Shown here in pieces: positions 36,302 to 47,351 of a DNA stretch of 64,000 nucleotides; within the stretch, counting starts at the first letter, position 1, and each line of letters starts with the position of its first letter. The position numbers and the translations under genes are program-made. Source of the DNA: Caulobacter mirabilis (GTDB taxonomy: Bacteria; Pseudomonadota; Alphaproteobacteria; Caulobacterales; Caulobacteraceae); contig NZ_CP024201.1 in NCBI RefSeq assembly GCF_002749615.1, positions 3,410,001 to 3,474,000 of the forward strand, given 5' to 3'. Below the pieces are notes generated by a model that was not told the origin of the DNA, searched no databases, and was given only the letters and a program-made list of their open reading frames with translations.

Positions 36302-36826
36302 ATGGCGCAGGTGCGATCCCACGGTTCCGAACCTGAAGCGAAGCCGCCCGGGCCTAAGGCGGGCGTCCGCGTCTCGATCCGCGCCGTTCGCCCGGACGAC
36401 GCCGAGCGGATCGCCGACATGGTCGAACGCTCCGCGCCGATCGATGTGTTGTTCCGGTTCGGAACGCCCTTCCGGCGCCTGCCGCCGGATCTGGCCCGAC
36501 GACTGGCCGGCATCGACCTGTCGCGCGACATGGCCTTCGTCGCGGAGGCTGAGGGTCAGATTTTGGGCGTGGCCAGGATGGCGCGCGATCCGGACGAGAC
36601 GTCCGCCGAGATCGCCGTGATGGTCCGCAGCGACGCCCAGGAGCACGGCCTTGGCCGCCTGCTCATGGATCGCCTGGCCGAGCACGCCCTGACGCATGGC
36701 GTGCGCTCGCTCTGGGGTCTGGTCCGCTCGGACAACGCCCTCGTCCTCGCCCTGGCTCAGGAAGCCGGTTTCACCCAGGTGTCGGCCGGCCTGGACGGCG
36801 TCCGCATCGAGCGGAATCTGGCCTGA
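36302..36826 (+). CDS. GNAT family N-acetyltransferase
   Basis: This 174-residue enzyme uses acetyl-CoA. The GNAT fold is visible from VSIRAVRPDDAERIADMVERSAP through the acetyl-CoA pyrophosphate loop VRSDAQEHGLGRLLMDRLAEHA to NALVLALAQEAGFTQV. The sequence style resembles the acetyltransferase domain of Pat-like protein lysine acetyltransferases, but without a cAMP or acyl-CoA-synthetase-like domain. The substrate is unknown. I used the ATG at 36302, preceded by GGAGG. The longer frame starts inside tpsA. It faces katG across a terminator-like hairpin. Confidence 0.85.
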   Translation: MAQVRSHGSEPEAKPPGPKAGVRVSIRAVRPDDAERIADMVERSAPIDVLFRFGTPFRRLPPDLARRLAGIDLSRDMAFVAEAEGQILGVARMARDPDETSAEIAVMVRSDAQEHGLGRLLMDRLAEHALTHGVRSLWGLVRSDNALVLALAQEAGFTQVSAGLDGVRIERNLA

Positions 36827-36830
36827 TAAC

Positions 36831-36860
36831 GGAGCGCGGCCCGCAGGCGAGCCGCGCTCC
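36831..36860. terminator. bidirectional terminator-like hairpin between GNAT gene and katG
   Basis: GGAGCGCGGC (36831-36840) and GCCGCGCTCC (36851-36860) form a perfect 10-bp stem with a 10-base loop. It lies in the 40-base gap between two converging genes. The T content after it is low on both sides. Confidence 0.6.
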
Positions 36861-36866
36861 TATTCA

Positions 36867-39098
<2,232 letters not shown>

Positions 39099-39284
39099 CT
39101 AGCGGTTTCGACATGACCCGCGGGGGCGGCCTTGATCGCCGGCGCTGCGGCCCCCGACGGGCGGGCGCCTCAACGAAACTCTCGGCGGCTGGCTCTGTTT
39201 CCTCGCGGCCTCTCTCTCGGATTGCCGGCCGAAGTGTGCGTCCAAACTCGCGATAAAGAGAAGCGCCAAACCTCAATGAGTGCG

Positions 39285-39304
39285 ATAGGCTTTGCCTATC
39301 ATAG
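39285..39304. promoter_or_regulatory. OxyR-type operator between katG and oxyR
   Basis: ATAG (39285-39288), seven bases, CTAT (39296-39299) form the palindromic half of the E. coli OxyR site (ATAG-N7-CTAT). Another ATAG starts at 39301. It lies 12-31 bases before the oxyR ATG, fitting autorepression, and about 200 bases upstream of katG. Confidence 0.65.
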
Positions 39305-39315
39305 AGGCGCGCCGC

Positions 39316-40221
39316 ATGAATCTTCGGGACCTTCGCTACCTACTGGCCGTGGCCGAGCATGAGCATTTCGGACGCGCCGCCCGGGCCTGCGGCGTCAGCC
39401 AGCCGACGCTGTCGGTCCAGATCCGGAAGCTGGAAGAGCTGATGGGCGTCGCCCTGTTCGAACGCAGCAGCAAGACCGCCGCGCCGACCGCCGCCTGCCT
39501 GCAGCTGATCGGCCACGCCCGCGCCGCCGTGACGGCGGCCGAGGCCATCCTGGCCACCGCCCGGAACCTGCGCGATCCGCTGGCCGGACGGTTCCGGCTC
39601 GGCATCATCCCGACGCTGGCCCCCTACCTGCTGCCGCTGGTCTTTGCCCCCTTGCGCGAAGCCCTGCCCGATCTCGAGGTGGAGCCGTGGGAGGACCAGA
39701 CCGCCGCCCTGCTCGCCCGGCTGCGCGCGCATGAGCTCGACGCCGCCCTGCTGGCCACGGACGTCGACGGACCCGACCTGCTGAGCCTGCCTCTGTTCGC
39801 TGAGCCCTTCCTGGCCGCGCTTCCGCCCGAGCACCCCCTCGCTGATCAGTCGGTGATCGCCGAGACCGACCTGGCCGGCGACATCCTCGTGCTGGCGGAC
39901 GGTCACTGCCTTCGCGACCAGGCCATGGAAGCCTGCGGGCAGGAGGCCGCGCTGGGCGGGGCGCTGCGGGCCGCCAGCTTGTCGACCCTGCTGAACATGG
40001 TCGCCGCGGGATACGGCACGACCCTGGTTCCGGGCCTCGCGGCGGGCGCCGCGCAGGACGCGGGGATCGTCCTGCGTCCCCTCGCCGCCCGGGCCGGACG
40101 CACCGTGCGCATCGCCTGGCGCGCCCACTACCCACGCCGCTCCGCCGTGGAAGCCGTGGGCGAGGTCGTGGCCGATCGTCTCCGGGGCTTCGCGCAGGGC
40201 GCCGCCGCCGGAACGATCTAG
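39316..40221 (+). CDS. oxyR: OxyR-like hydrogen peroxide sensor, LysR family
   Basis: This 301-residue regulator has an N-terminal LysR helix-turn-helix (MNLRDLRYLLAVAEHEHFGRAARACGVSQPTLSVQIRKLEE) and an effector domain. The redox cysteines are visible as Cys198 and Cys207 in ADGHCLRDQAMEACG, matching E. coli C199 and C208. Oxidation to a disulphide is expected to switch it to an activator of katG. I prefer the ATG at 39316. A start at 39292 would begin inside the operator-like palindrome. Confidence 0.95.
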   Translation: MNLRDLRYLLAVAEHEHFGRAARACGVSQPTLSVQIRKLEELMGVALFERSSKTAAPTAACLQLIGHARAAVTAAEAILATARNLRDPLAGRFRLGIIPTLAPYLLPLVFAPLREALPDLEVEPWEDQTAALLARLRAHELDAALLATDVDGPDLLSLPLFAEPFLAALPPEHPLADQSVIAETDLAGDILVLADGHCLRDQAMEACGQEAALGGALRAASLSTLLNMVAAGYGTTLVPGLAAGAAQDAGIVLRPLAARAGRTVRIAWRAHYPRRSAVEAVGEVVADRLRGFAQGAAAGTI

Positions 40222-40231
40222 GCGCCCCTCC

Positions 40232-41212
40232 TCAGGCGCGGATGAACGCCAGCAAATCCGGGTTCACGACATCCGGATTGATGGTGCAGAGCCCGTGACC
40301 GAGCCCTGGATAGATCTTCAGCGTCCCCTTCTTGAGCAGCGGCGCCGACATCTTGGCGGCCGAGCCGATCGGGACGATCTGGTCGTCGTCCCCGTGCATC
40401 ACCAGCGTCGGAACGGCGATCGCCTTCAGGTCCTCGGTGAAGTCGGTCTCGGAGAAGGCCTTGATGCAGTCGTAGTGCGCCTTGGCGCCGCCCATCATGC
40501 CCTGCCGCCACCAGTTGGCGATGACGCCTTCCTGAGACTTCGCGCCCGGTCGATTGAAGCCGTAGAACGGCCCGGCCGGCACATCGCGGTAGAACTGCGC
40601 CCGGTTGGCGACCAGGGCGGCGCGAAAGCCGTCGAACACCTCGACCGGCAGGCCGCCGGGGTTGTTGGGCGTCTTGACCATGATCGGCGGCACCGCCCCG
40701 ATCAGCACCGCCTTGGCCACACGTCCGCCGCCGCCATGACGGGCGACGTAGCGCGCCACCTCGCCGCCGCCCGTGGAATGACCGACATGGATCGCGCCCT
40801 TCAGATTCAGCGCGGCGGCCAGTTCCGCCACGTCGGCGGCGTAGGTGTCCATCTCGTTGCCGGTCCAGGTCTGGGTCGAGCGACCATGACCTCGCCGATC
40901 GTGCGCAATCACGCGATACCCCTGAGCCAGGAAGAACAGCATCTGGTTATCCCAGTCGTCCGCGCTCAGCGGCCAGCCGTGGTGGAACACGATCGGCTGC
41001 GCGTCCTTGGGACCCCAGTCCTTGTAGTAGATCTCCGTTCCGTCCTTGATCTGGATCTTGGGCATGGTCTGGTCTCCGGAAGGGTCGTGGGATGGTCGTT
41101 CACCTGCGATCAGCGCGGTCGGAACCGTAAGGCCGACGCCCAGGCCGCCCGCGGCGGCGAGCACGTCGCGACGAGAACACGCGATCAGTCCCGGGCGGTT
41201 CGAGCGAGCCAT
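40232..41212 (-). CDS. alpha/beta hydrolase (chloroperoxidase/esterase-like), possible Tat substrate
   Basis: This protein of 326 residues from the ATG at 41212 has a possible twin-arginine signal ([11 protein letters not shown]). The hydrolase fold shows the oxyanion [14 protein letters not shown], nucleophile Ser in [14 protein letters not shown], acid Asp in [11 protein letters not shown] and His in [13 protein letters not shown]. It resembles non-haem chloroperoxidases and aryl esterases, and the natural substrate is unknown. An internal ATG at 41065 (MPKIQIKDG) has GGAG 8 bases upstream and would give a 277-residue cytosolic form. It is divergent from the kinase gene at 41381, with a regulatory box in between. 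Confidence 0.85.
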   Translation of the reverse strand: MARSNRPGLIACSRRDVLAAAGGLGVGLTVPTALIAGERPSHDPSGDQTMPKIQIKDGTEIYYKDWGPKDAQPIVFHHGWPLSADDWDNQMLFFLAQGYRVIAHDRRGHGRSTQTWTGNEMDTYAADVAELAAALNLKGAIHVGHSTGGGEVARYVARHGGGGRVAKAVLIGAVPPIMVKTPNNPGGLPVEVFDGFRAALVANRAQFYRDVPAGPFYGFNRPGAKSQEGVIANWWRQGMMGGAKAHYDCIKAFSETDFTEDLKAIAVPTLVMHGDDDQIVPIGSAAKMSAPLLKKGTLKIYPGLGHGLCTINPDVVNPDLLAFIRA

Positions 41213-41305
41213 CGATCTGTTCCTTGTTGCGAACGTGTTCGGACGTCCAAGGTTCGTCGCAATCGAGGCCGCGCCGCCATTCCGCTCTTCGGGTCGCGGA
41301 GCTGC

Positions 41306-41319
41306 ACTTTGGTATTAGG
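41306..41319. promoter_or_regulatory. candidate FixJ-type regulator box before the kinase gene
   Basis: ACTTTGGTATTAGG reads CCTAATACCAAAGT on the other strand. It shares ATACCAAAGT with the palindrome at 47352 and 13 of 14 bases with 11701-11714. It lies 61 bases before the kinase start at 41381 and 93 bases before the divergent hydrolase. Confidence 0.5.
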
Positions 41320-41380
41320 GGGATTACGCACCGCCGCGCCGCGGACGTAGTCTGGCCCCGGGGCCGGACGGCGGGGGACG

Positions 41381-42883
41381 ATGGCGGATCGCGATCAGGA
41401 CGACAGAGCCGGCGCCGCCAAGCGCGTCTTCTCACTCTGGCCCGCCGCGACCGGCGTCCCCTCCTCGTCCGGCTCGGCCGACCTGCCAGCCTGGGCCCGA
41501 TCGGCCGCGCCGCAGGCTCGGCGACGGCGCCTGCGCGGCGCGGACATCCTTGTCGGCGCCGCGGCCGTGGCCGTGCTGACCCTGCTGCTCGTCAACCTCA
41601 CCGCCGGCGCCGTGACCGTCGGCCTGTCGGCGCTTTGCCTGGCGCTGCTTCTGGTGACGCTGGCGCTGCTATGGAAGGAGCGGCGGCGGGAAGACGCGGA
41701 CGCGGCTTGGCGGGACACGCTGTTCGAGCGCACGGGCATATCGCTGTGGCGCGAGGACTGGTCGGCGGTCGGCGAGGCCATCCTGGCCCTCAAGCAGCGA
41801 GGCGTGCACGACATCGAGGGCCACTTCGCCGCCCATCCCGACGAGGCGCGAGACCTCCGCCGCCGCGTCATCGTCAAGGACGTCAACGCCTTTGCCGCCG
41901 AGATGATGGGGGCCGGATCGAAGGCGGATCTCCTGGGACCGCTGGACCGGATCCTGCCCGACAGCGACCAGACCTTCGATCAGTGGCTGATCGCGTTCGG
42001 GCGTGGCGACACCTTCTACCGATCAGAGACGCACATCGTCCGTCCCGACGGCACGCACGTCGACACCCTGTTCACCGCCGAGCTGCCGACGACGCTCGAG
42101 GGCTTCAGGAACATCCTGGTCACCGCGCTGGACATCACCGACTACAAGGCTCTGCAGACCAAGCTTGTCGCCGCCGAGACCGACGCCGCGCGCGCCTCGC
42201 GCATCTCGACGATGGGCGCGCTGACGGCTTCAATCGCCCACGAGGTCAACACGCCGCTGGCTTCGATCCTCGCCAATGTCGAGGCGGGCCTGCGCTGGCT
42301 GCGACGGCCGCAGCCGAACCTACCGGAAGCGGAGCAGGCGATCGAACGCGCGATCCGCGACGCCGCCCGCGCCCATGAGGTCATCGCCCGGACGCGGGAT
42401 TTCCTCAGCGCCGCGCCGCACGCGATCCAGCCGGTCGACATGGCCGAAACCGCGCGGCTGGCCATGGTGCTGATCGATCGCGAACTCCGATCCCACCAGG
42501 CTTCGGCGCACCTCGACGCCACGCCCGGCTTGCCGCAGGTCGACGCCGACCCGATCCAGATGCAGCAGGTCCTGGTCAACCTGATGGTCAACGGCCTCCA
42601 GGCGATGAAAAGCTGCGCCCCGCCCCGGGACCTGCGCGTCACGCTGCGCGCCGTGGACGGCGAGGTGATCGTCTCGGTGACCGACCAGGGGCCCGGCATC
42701 GATCCGACGATCCGCGGCAAGCTGTTCGATCCATTCTTCTCGAGGAAGGAGAACGGCATGGGCATGGGGCTGGCCATCTGCCGGACCTGTGTCGAGGGAC
42801 ATGGCGGACGAATCTGGGCCGAGCCCAACGCGGACCGCGGCGCGACCTTCGCCTTCAGCCTGCCGCAGGCGAGGTCCGGTTGA
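41381..42883 (+). CDS. membrane PAS-domain sensor histidine kinase
   Basis: This is a 500-residue kinase. Two hydrophobic helices (about residues 50-92, DILVGAAAVAVLTLLLVNL and LSALCLALLLVTLALLW) precede a PAS region (about 110-260, ending ILVTALDITDYK). The HisKA dimerisation domain has the phospho-acceptor His in ASIAHEVNTPLASIL. The HATPase domain shows VLVNLMVNGLQAM, VTDQGPGIDP and GMGMGLAICRTCVEGHGG. There is no attached receiver. It probably phosphorylates one of the FixJ-type regulators beside it; the convergent gene at 42887 is 3 bases away. No haem-PAS signature is recognisable, so the cue is unknown. Confidence 0.9.
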   Translation: MADRDQDDRAGAAKRVFSLWPAATGVPSSSGSADLPAWARSAAPQARRRRLRGADILVGAAAVAVLTLLLVNLTAGAVTVGLSALCLALLLVTLALLWKERRREDADAAWRDTLFERTGISLWREDWSAVGEAILALKQRGVHDIEGHFAAHPDEARDLRRRVIVKDVNAFAAEMMGAGSKADLLGPLDRILPDSDQTFDQWLIAFGRGDTFYRSETHIVRPDGTHVDTLFTAELPTTLEGFRNILVTALDITDYKALQTKLVAAETDAARASRISTMGALTASIAHEVNTPLASILANVEAGLRWLRRPQPNLPEAEQAIERAIRDAARAHEVIARTRDFLSAAPHAIQPVDMAETARLAMVLIDRELRSHQASAHLDATPGLPQVDADPIQMQQVLVNLMVNGLQAMKSCAPPRDLRVTLRAVDGEVIVSVTDQGPGIDPTIRGKLFDPFFSRKENGMGMGLAICRTCVEGHGGRIWAEPNADRGATFAFSLPQARSG

Positions 42884-42886
42884 TCG

Positions 42887-43495
42887 TCAGACCCCGGCCT
42901 TCAACCGATCCGCCATCCGGACCAGATCGGCGACGGTGCGGGCCTTCAGTTTGCGCATCGCCGAGCGACGGTGAGTCTTGACGGTCGACTCGCTGAGCGA
43001 CAGGTCGCCAGCGATCTGCTTGTTCAGGCGGCCCAGCGCGACCAGGTCGACCACCTGCCGCTCGCGCGCGGTCAGCCCTCCGTAGAGACGCTGAAGGTCC
43101 AGGAGGGCTTCCTCGACAGCCCACCGTTCTTGATCGGCGGCGACGGCGGCCAGCGCCGCATCGAACAGATCCCGGTCGCGGATCGGCTTGGTCAGAAAGT
43201 CCGCCGCTCCCGCCTTCATGGCCCGGACGCTCATGGGGATATCGCCGTAGCCGGTCATGACCAGAACCGGCTGGGACATGCCCAGCGCCGACATGCGGTT
43301 GAGCAGGTCCAATCCGTTCCCGTCCGGAAGCCGCACGTCGACGATCACGCAGCCGGGACGGTTCGGCCGGTCAGCGGCCAGGAAGCCCTCGATCGAGGCA
43401 TGGTCCATCGTCTCGTAGTCCGCCGAGCGGAACAGCCCGCGCAACGCTTCGCGAAGCAGGGCGTCGTCGTCGATGATGTGGATGAGCGGCGGCAT
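42887..43495 (-). CDS. FixJ-family two-component response regulator
   Basis: This 202-residue protein has an N-terminal receiver with acidic pocket DDD (residues 9-11), phospho-acceptor Asp53 (VDVRLPDGNG), TGYGDIPMSVRAMKAGAADFLTKP and its Lys. A C-terminal LuxR helix-turn-helix follows (LTARERQVVDLVALGRLNKQIAGDLSLSESTVKTHRRSAMRKL). It is a probable partner of the kinase at 41381, which it meets tail to tail, or of the kinase at 45756. Its own 5' side faces the AraC gene. Confidence 0.92.
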   Translation of the reverse strand: MPPLIHIIDDDALLREALRGLFRSADYETMDHASIEGFLAADRPNRPGCVIVDVRLPDGNGLDLLNRMSALGMSQPVLVMTGYGDIPMSVRAMKAGAADFLTKPIRDRDLFDAALAAVAADQERWAVEEALLDLQRLYGGLTARERQVVDLVALGRLNKQIAGDLSLSESTVKTHRRSAMRKLKARTVADLVRMADRLKAGV

Positions 43496-43647
43496 GCAAC
43501 GATCGATGGACGGCGGCTGTGTCCGTTCCAGGACAATGCCTGAATGTTGGGCCGCCGTCTTTTCCCTAGTTGCTGTTCTGCGCTCAAGGGTCTGGAGTAG
43601 CGCCAGGAGCAGTTTGTCCGACGACCACCGTCAACTGGAGAACGACC

Positions 43648-44538
43648 ATGGAAGGGCACGGCATCGCCAAGTTCCGCGACGCCAACCTGCTCGCCGCCTC
43701 CTCCCGGCGTCCCTGGACATTACTGTCGGCGGAACTCCGGCAGCACGGAGCCGGACAGATCGACGCCTTCGTGCCCCAGAACGCCGAGATCACCCAGATC
43801 ATTCAGGACGTGAACGAGGCGGTGTCCACCCGGGCGTCGGGGGGCGTCCGTCAGGAGGTCGCCGCCCGACCGGGAACGACCTGGCTCTGCCCGGCCGGCA
43901 TCCGCGAGGAGGCGACCCGTCTGTCCGCCGATATCCCTCAGGTCCTGCACGTCTACATCCCGCCGCACAGCTTCCTGACCGGCGAGCTGGCGACGCTGGA
44001 TTTCCGCGCCCAGGACCTGCGCTATCAGGCGCGGGTCGGCAATCCGCGGATCATGGCCATCCTCGCCGCGATCACCCAGGAGCTCCGATGCGAGAGCGCC
44101 TCCGGCGGCCTGAGGACGGACGCGCTGGCGATCGACCTGATCTCGACGCTCGCCGCCGGCCATGGCGAAACACCAAGCGCCAGTCCGCCGACGACGCTGA
44201 TCGGCGGCCTCGATCGACGGCGGATGGATAGAACCCTGGCCTTCATGAACGACCATCTCGACCAGGACCTGAGCCTGACCGATCTGGCCGAGGCCGCCAG
44301 CGTGAGCGTCTTCCATTTCTCCCGCGCCTTCCGTCGAACCATGGGCCTGGCCCCGCATGCCTATCTCAGCCGCCGGCGCCTCGACCTGGCCAAACGCCTG
44401 CTCGCGACCGGCTCCCTGAGCCTGGCAGAGATCGCCCTGACCTGCCGGTTCTCGGGTCAGGCCAACTTCACCCGCGCCTTTACGCGCGCGGTGGGCGTGA
44501 GCCCGGGCCGGTATCGCGGCGAGGTCCGGGCGCTCTGA
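43648..44538 (+). CDS. AraC-family transcriptional regulator
   Basis: This 296-residue regulator has an N-terminal ligand or partner domain (about 1-190, containing TTWLCPAGIREEATRL and VLHVYIPPHSFLTGEL). A C-terminal double helix-turn-helix follows (MDRTLAFMNDHLDQDLSLTDLAEAASVSVFHFSRAFRRTMGLAPHAYLSRRRL then ANFTRAFTRAVGVSPGRYR). GGAG lies 8 bases before the ATG at 43648. The frame is open further upstream but has no good start. It is divergent from the FixJ gene at 43495 with a 152-base gap. The effector is unknown. Confidence 0.9.
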   Translation: MEGHGIAKFRDANLLAASSRRPWTLLSAELRQHGAGQIDAFVPQNAEITQIIQDVNEAVSTRASGGVRQEVAARPGTTWLCPAGIREEATRLSADIPQVLHVYIPPHSFLTGELATLDFRAQDLRYQARVGNPRIMAILAAITQELRCESASGGLRTDALAIDLISTLAAGHGETPSASPPTTLIGGLDRRRMDRTLAFMNDHLDQDLSLTDLAEAASVSVFHFSRAFRRTMGLAPHAYLSRRRLDLAKRLLATGSLSLAEIALTCRFSGQANFTRAFTRAVGVSPGRYRGEVRAL

Positions 44539-44548
44539 TTACTTCTCG

Positions 44549-44561
44549 TCCTTGGTATTAT
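44549..44561. promoter_or_regulatory. candidate FixJ-type regulator box before response regulator gene
   Basis: TCCTTGGTATTAT shares the 9-mer TTGGTATTA with the box at 41306-41319. It lies 56 bases before the preferred start at 44618, a spacing similar to the other boxes, and 10 bases after the AraC stop. Confidence 0.45.
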
Positions 44562-44617
44562 TGGCCGCCCTCGGCGACCGTGGCATGAGTCAAGGCATCC
44601 AGAGGCGCAAGCAGGTC

Positions 44618-45250
44618 ATGGGGCGGGAACCGGTCATTCATATCGTCGAGGACGACGCCTCGCTTCGCCAGGCGCTGGAGGACCTGTTCCAGTCCGTCGG
44701 CCACAGCACCCGGACATTCGGATCCACGGCGGCCTTCATCGAGAGCGTCGATCGCGACGCGCCGGGCTGCCTCGTGCTCGACATCCGCCTGCCGGGCGTC
44801 AGCGGCCTGGATTTCCAGGTCCGGATGGAAGGCCTGGGCATCCGATTGCCGGTGATCCTGATGACCGGCCACGGCGACATCCCCATGTCTGTTCGCGGCA
44901 TGAAGGCCGGAGCGGTCGATTTCCTGACAAAGCCCTTTCGCGACCAGGACATGCTGGACGCGGTCACCGAGGCGCTGGAGCGCGACGACCGGCGGCGCGC
45001 CGCCGCCGCCGATACGGCCGAGGTCTGGCGACGATTCTCGACGCTGTCGCCGCGCGAGCAGCAGGTCATGCGCCTGGTCAGCGCGGGGCGTCTCAACAAA
45101 CAGGTCGCGGGCGATCTCGCCATCAGCGAGGTCACCGTGAAGATCCACCGCGGCGCGGCGATGCGAAAGATGGGCGCGCGGTCGCTGGCGGACCTCGTGC
45201 GCATGGCCGACGTGATCAGCGCCTCACCGCAGACTAACACCACAGTATGA
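44618..45250 (+). CDS. FixJ-family two-component response regulator
   Basis: This is a 210-residue paralogue of the regulator at 42887-43495. The receiver has EDD (11-13), Asp55 (CLVLDIRLPGVSG) and MTGHGDIPMSVRGMKAGAVDFLTKPF. The LuxR domain has LSPREQQVMRLVSAGRLNKQVAGDLAISEVTVKIHRGAAMRKMGARSLADLVRMAD. The ATG at 44618 places the receiver two residues from the start. ATG at 44585 is possible but lacks an RBS. The stop codon lies inside the box that precedes the next gene. Confidence 0.92.
   Translation: MGREPVIHIVEDDASLRQALEDLFQSVGHSTRTFGSTAAFIESVDRDAPGCLVLDIRLPGVSGLDFQVRMEGLGIRLPVILMTGHGDIPMSVRGMKAGAVDFLTKPFRDQDMLDAVTEALERDDRRRAAAADTAEVWRRFSTLSPREQQVMRLVSAGRLNKQVAGDLAISEVTVKIHRGAAMRKMGARSLADLVRMADVISASPQTNTTV
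45235..45250. promoter_or_regulatory. candidate FixJ-type regulator box before single-domain receiver gene
   Basis: TAACACCACAGTATGA matches 13 of 16 bases of the palindrome TCATACCAAAGTATGA at 47352. It overlaps the stop of the upstream regulator and lies 72 bases before the GTG at 45323. Confidence 0.45.
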
Positions 45251-45322
45251 TACCCGGCGCGCGATCACGGGTGCGAATAGAGCCGTGCCGCCGCCCCGCG
45301 GTAAGCTCTGAAGAAACCCCGA

Positions 45323-45688
45323 GTGTCACACGATCTGCTGATCTCGGTCGTCGAGGACGACCCGTCGCTCCTGCAGGCCATGGTCGGCCTGGTGGAGTCG
45401 CTGGGCTACCGAGCCGCCGGCCATGCGTCGGCCGAGGCCTTCCTGGCGGCTGGAGACCTGGACTCGGACTGCATCATCACCGACATCCAGATGCCTGGCC
45501 TGAGCGGCATCGAACTGAAGCACCGCCTCGTCGAGCTGGGCGCGACAACGCCGGTGATCATGGTCACCGCACGGACGGAACCCGGTCTTCTCGCGAGAGC
45601 GCGCGAGAGCGGCCCGACCTGCCTGCTGCAGAAGCCCTTCAGCGCGGAGGCGCTGATCGGTTGCCTGAAGACAGCGCTACGCTCGTGA
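45323..45688 (+). CDS. stand-alone response-regulator receiver protein
   Basis: This 121-residue receiver has no output domain: EDD (11-13), phospho-acceptor Asp54 (IITDIQMPGLSG), VTAR and LLQKPFSAEAL with the conserved Lys. The start is GTG at 45323. It sits 67 bases before the second kinase gene and could be a phosphate relay, a sink, or a CheY-like partner. The segment after beta-4 reads RTEPGLLARARESG and lacks the GDIPMSVRAMKAG seen in its FixJ neighbours, so it is not simply a truncated copy of them. Confidence 0.88.
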   Translation: MSHDLLISVVEDDPSLLQAMVGLVESLGYRAAGHASAEAFLAAGDLDSDCIITDIQMPGLSGIELKHRLVELGATTPVIMVTARTEPGLLARARESGPTCLLQKPFSAEALIGCLKTALRS

Positions 45689-45755
45689 ACGTCGTTCTCA
45701 AAGAGAGCGCAAGGGACTAGCGTCGCTGCAGACGCGCTGGGCCTCGGGGGACGCC

Positions 45756-47315
45756 ATGCCACAGGGCGGATTTGGAGATCTGTTCGAGCTGGCGCACGAG
45801 AGCATTCTCGTGCGGGATATGGACGGGCGGCTTCTGTCCTGGAACGCGGCGTCGACGCAACTCTACGGCTGGTCCGAACAGGACGCGTTGGGCCGATCGC
45901 TCGACGCGCTGTTCGGCGATGGGGCGAACGAGATCGCGCCCGAGTTGCTGGCGAACGGCCGCTGGGACGGCGAGATCCGCCGCCGCAACGCCGCCGGCGC
46001 CGATCTGGTCGTCGAGATCCGCCAGAGCCTGCGCCGCGGCCCGGACGGGCAACCTGTCGGGATCGTCGAGATCGGCCGCGACATCACCGCCAAGCTCGAC
46101 GCCGAACGTGCTCTGAAAGCCGCCGAGCGGCGGTATACCAATCTCTTCCAGGCGATGGCCGCATCATTCTGGGAACTGGACTTCACGCCCGTCGGGACGA
46201 TGCTGCGGCGACTGCGCAAGAGCGGCGTCGACGACTACAGCCAGTATTTCCGCGATCACCCTGCGTTCATCCGGGAGATGATGCGCGTCACGCGCATCGT
46301 CGACGTCAACGACGCGACCGTCCGCCTCTTCGCCGGCGGCGATCGCAGCCTCCTGACCGGTTCGGTCGAACCCTATTGGCCCGAGGCCGCCGGCGAGGTC
46401 TATGCCGCCAGCGTCGTGGCGGCGGTCAGCGGCGCGCCGAGCTACTCCACCGAGACGACCCTGCGTCGCGCCGACGGATCCGAGTTCCAGGCGCTGTTCA
46501 CGGCCGCCTTTCCCTCGGAGTCGGTGGACCAGGGAGCCCTGCTGATCGGCGTGATAGACATCTCCGAGCGCAAACGCGCCCAGGCGGCCGAACGACGGCT
46601 GCAGGACGAGTTCGCGCATTCCGCGCGGATTTCGATGCTCGGCGAGCTTACCGCCTCGATCGCCCACGAGGTCAATCAGCCGCTGGCGGCGATCGCGACA
46701 AACGGATCGGCGAGCCTGCGATGGCTGAGCCGCTCGCCGCCCGACACCGACCGCTGCGCCGTGCTCACCGAGCGGATCGTCGCCGACGCTCAGCGGGCGG
46801 CCGACATCATCGGGCGCATCCGGGGCATGGCGTCGAACCAGCCCACGGCGGTCGAAGCGCTGTCGATCAACGCCCTGGTGCGGGAGACCGCGATCTTCCT
46901 CCAGCCTGAACTCGCGGCGCACGACGTCATGCTGACGGTCGCCACGGCCGCGGGGCTTGAGCCCGTGCGAGGCGACCGGACCCAGCTTCAACAGGTGTTC
47001 GCCAACCTGCTGATCAACGGCGCCCAGGCGATGAGCCAGGCCCGCTGCGCCGAACGTCGGTTGGTCGTCCGCACCGGCATGAACCTGGCCGGTCATGTCC
47101 AGGTGACCGTCGAAGACACCGGTCCCGGCCTGGCGCCCGAGCATCTCGAGCGTCTGTTCGAGAGCTTCTTCACCACCAAGGCGTCCGGCATGGGCATGGG
47201 CCTGGCCATCTGCCGCTCGATCGTGGAGCGGCATGGCGGCGGCGTCACGGCCGGCAACGGTCCGCAAGGCGGCGCGGTCTTCACCATTGTCCTACCGGTC
47301 GACGAGGCCGCCTGA
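45756..47315 (+). CDS. soluble PAS-PAS sensor histidine kinase
   Basis: This is a 519-residue kinase without membrane helices. The first PAS (about 3-115) starts DLFELAHESILVRDMDGRLLSWN and ends IVEIGRDITAKLDAERAL. A second PAS-like domain (about 125-280) ends LLIGVIDISERKRAQ. HisKA has the acceptor His in TASIAHEVNQPLAAIATNGSASLRWL, and the HATPase shows VFANLLINGAQAM, VEDTGPGLAPEH and GMGMGLAICRSIVERHGG. Its kinase core closely resembles that of the protein at 41381, so the two are probably paralogues. It is expected to act with the receiver and FixJ proteins just upstream. Confidence 0.92.
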   Translation: MPQGGFGDLFELAHESILVRDMDGRLLSWNAASTQLYGWSEQDALGRSLDALFGDGANEIAPELLANGRWDGEIRRRNAAGADLVVEIRQSLRRGPDGQPVGIVEIGRDITAKLDAERALKAAERRYTNLFQAMAASFWELDFTPVGTMLRRLRKSGVDDYSQYFRDHPAFIREMMRVTRIVDVNDATVRLFAGGDRSLLTGSVEPYWPEAAGEVYAASVVAAVSGAPSYSTETTLRRADGSEFQALFTAAFPSESVDQGALLIGVIDISERKRAQAAERRLQDEFAHSARISMLGELTASIAHEVNQPLAAIATNGSASLRWLSRSPPDTDRCAVLTERIVADAQRAADIIGRIRGMASNQPTAVEALSINALVRETAIFLQPELAAHDVMLTVATAAGLEPVRGDRTQLQQVFANLLINGAQAMSQARCAERRLVVRTGMNLAGHVQVTVEDTGPGLAPEHLERLFESFFTTKASGMGMGLAICRSIVERHGGGVTAGNGPQGGAVFTIVLPVDEAA

Positions 47316-47351
47316 ACCGACCGCACCGGCCCGCGCTCGGGTTGGCTCCGC

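Noticed and set aside
44552..44617. Longer N-terminus for the response regulator at 44618
   Set aside because: The extra residues are not part of a receiver domain, lack an RBS, and would place the start inside the regulatory box at 44549-44561.
41381..47315. FixLJ oxygen-sensing system
   Set aside because: The regulators are FixJ-like, but neither kinase shows a recognisable haem-PAS signature and no fixK or cytochrome cbb3 genes are near. The input stays unknown.
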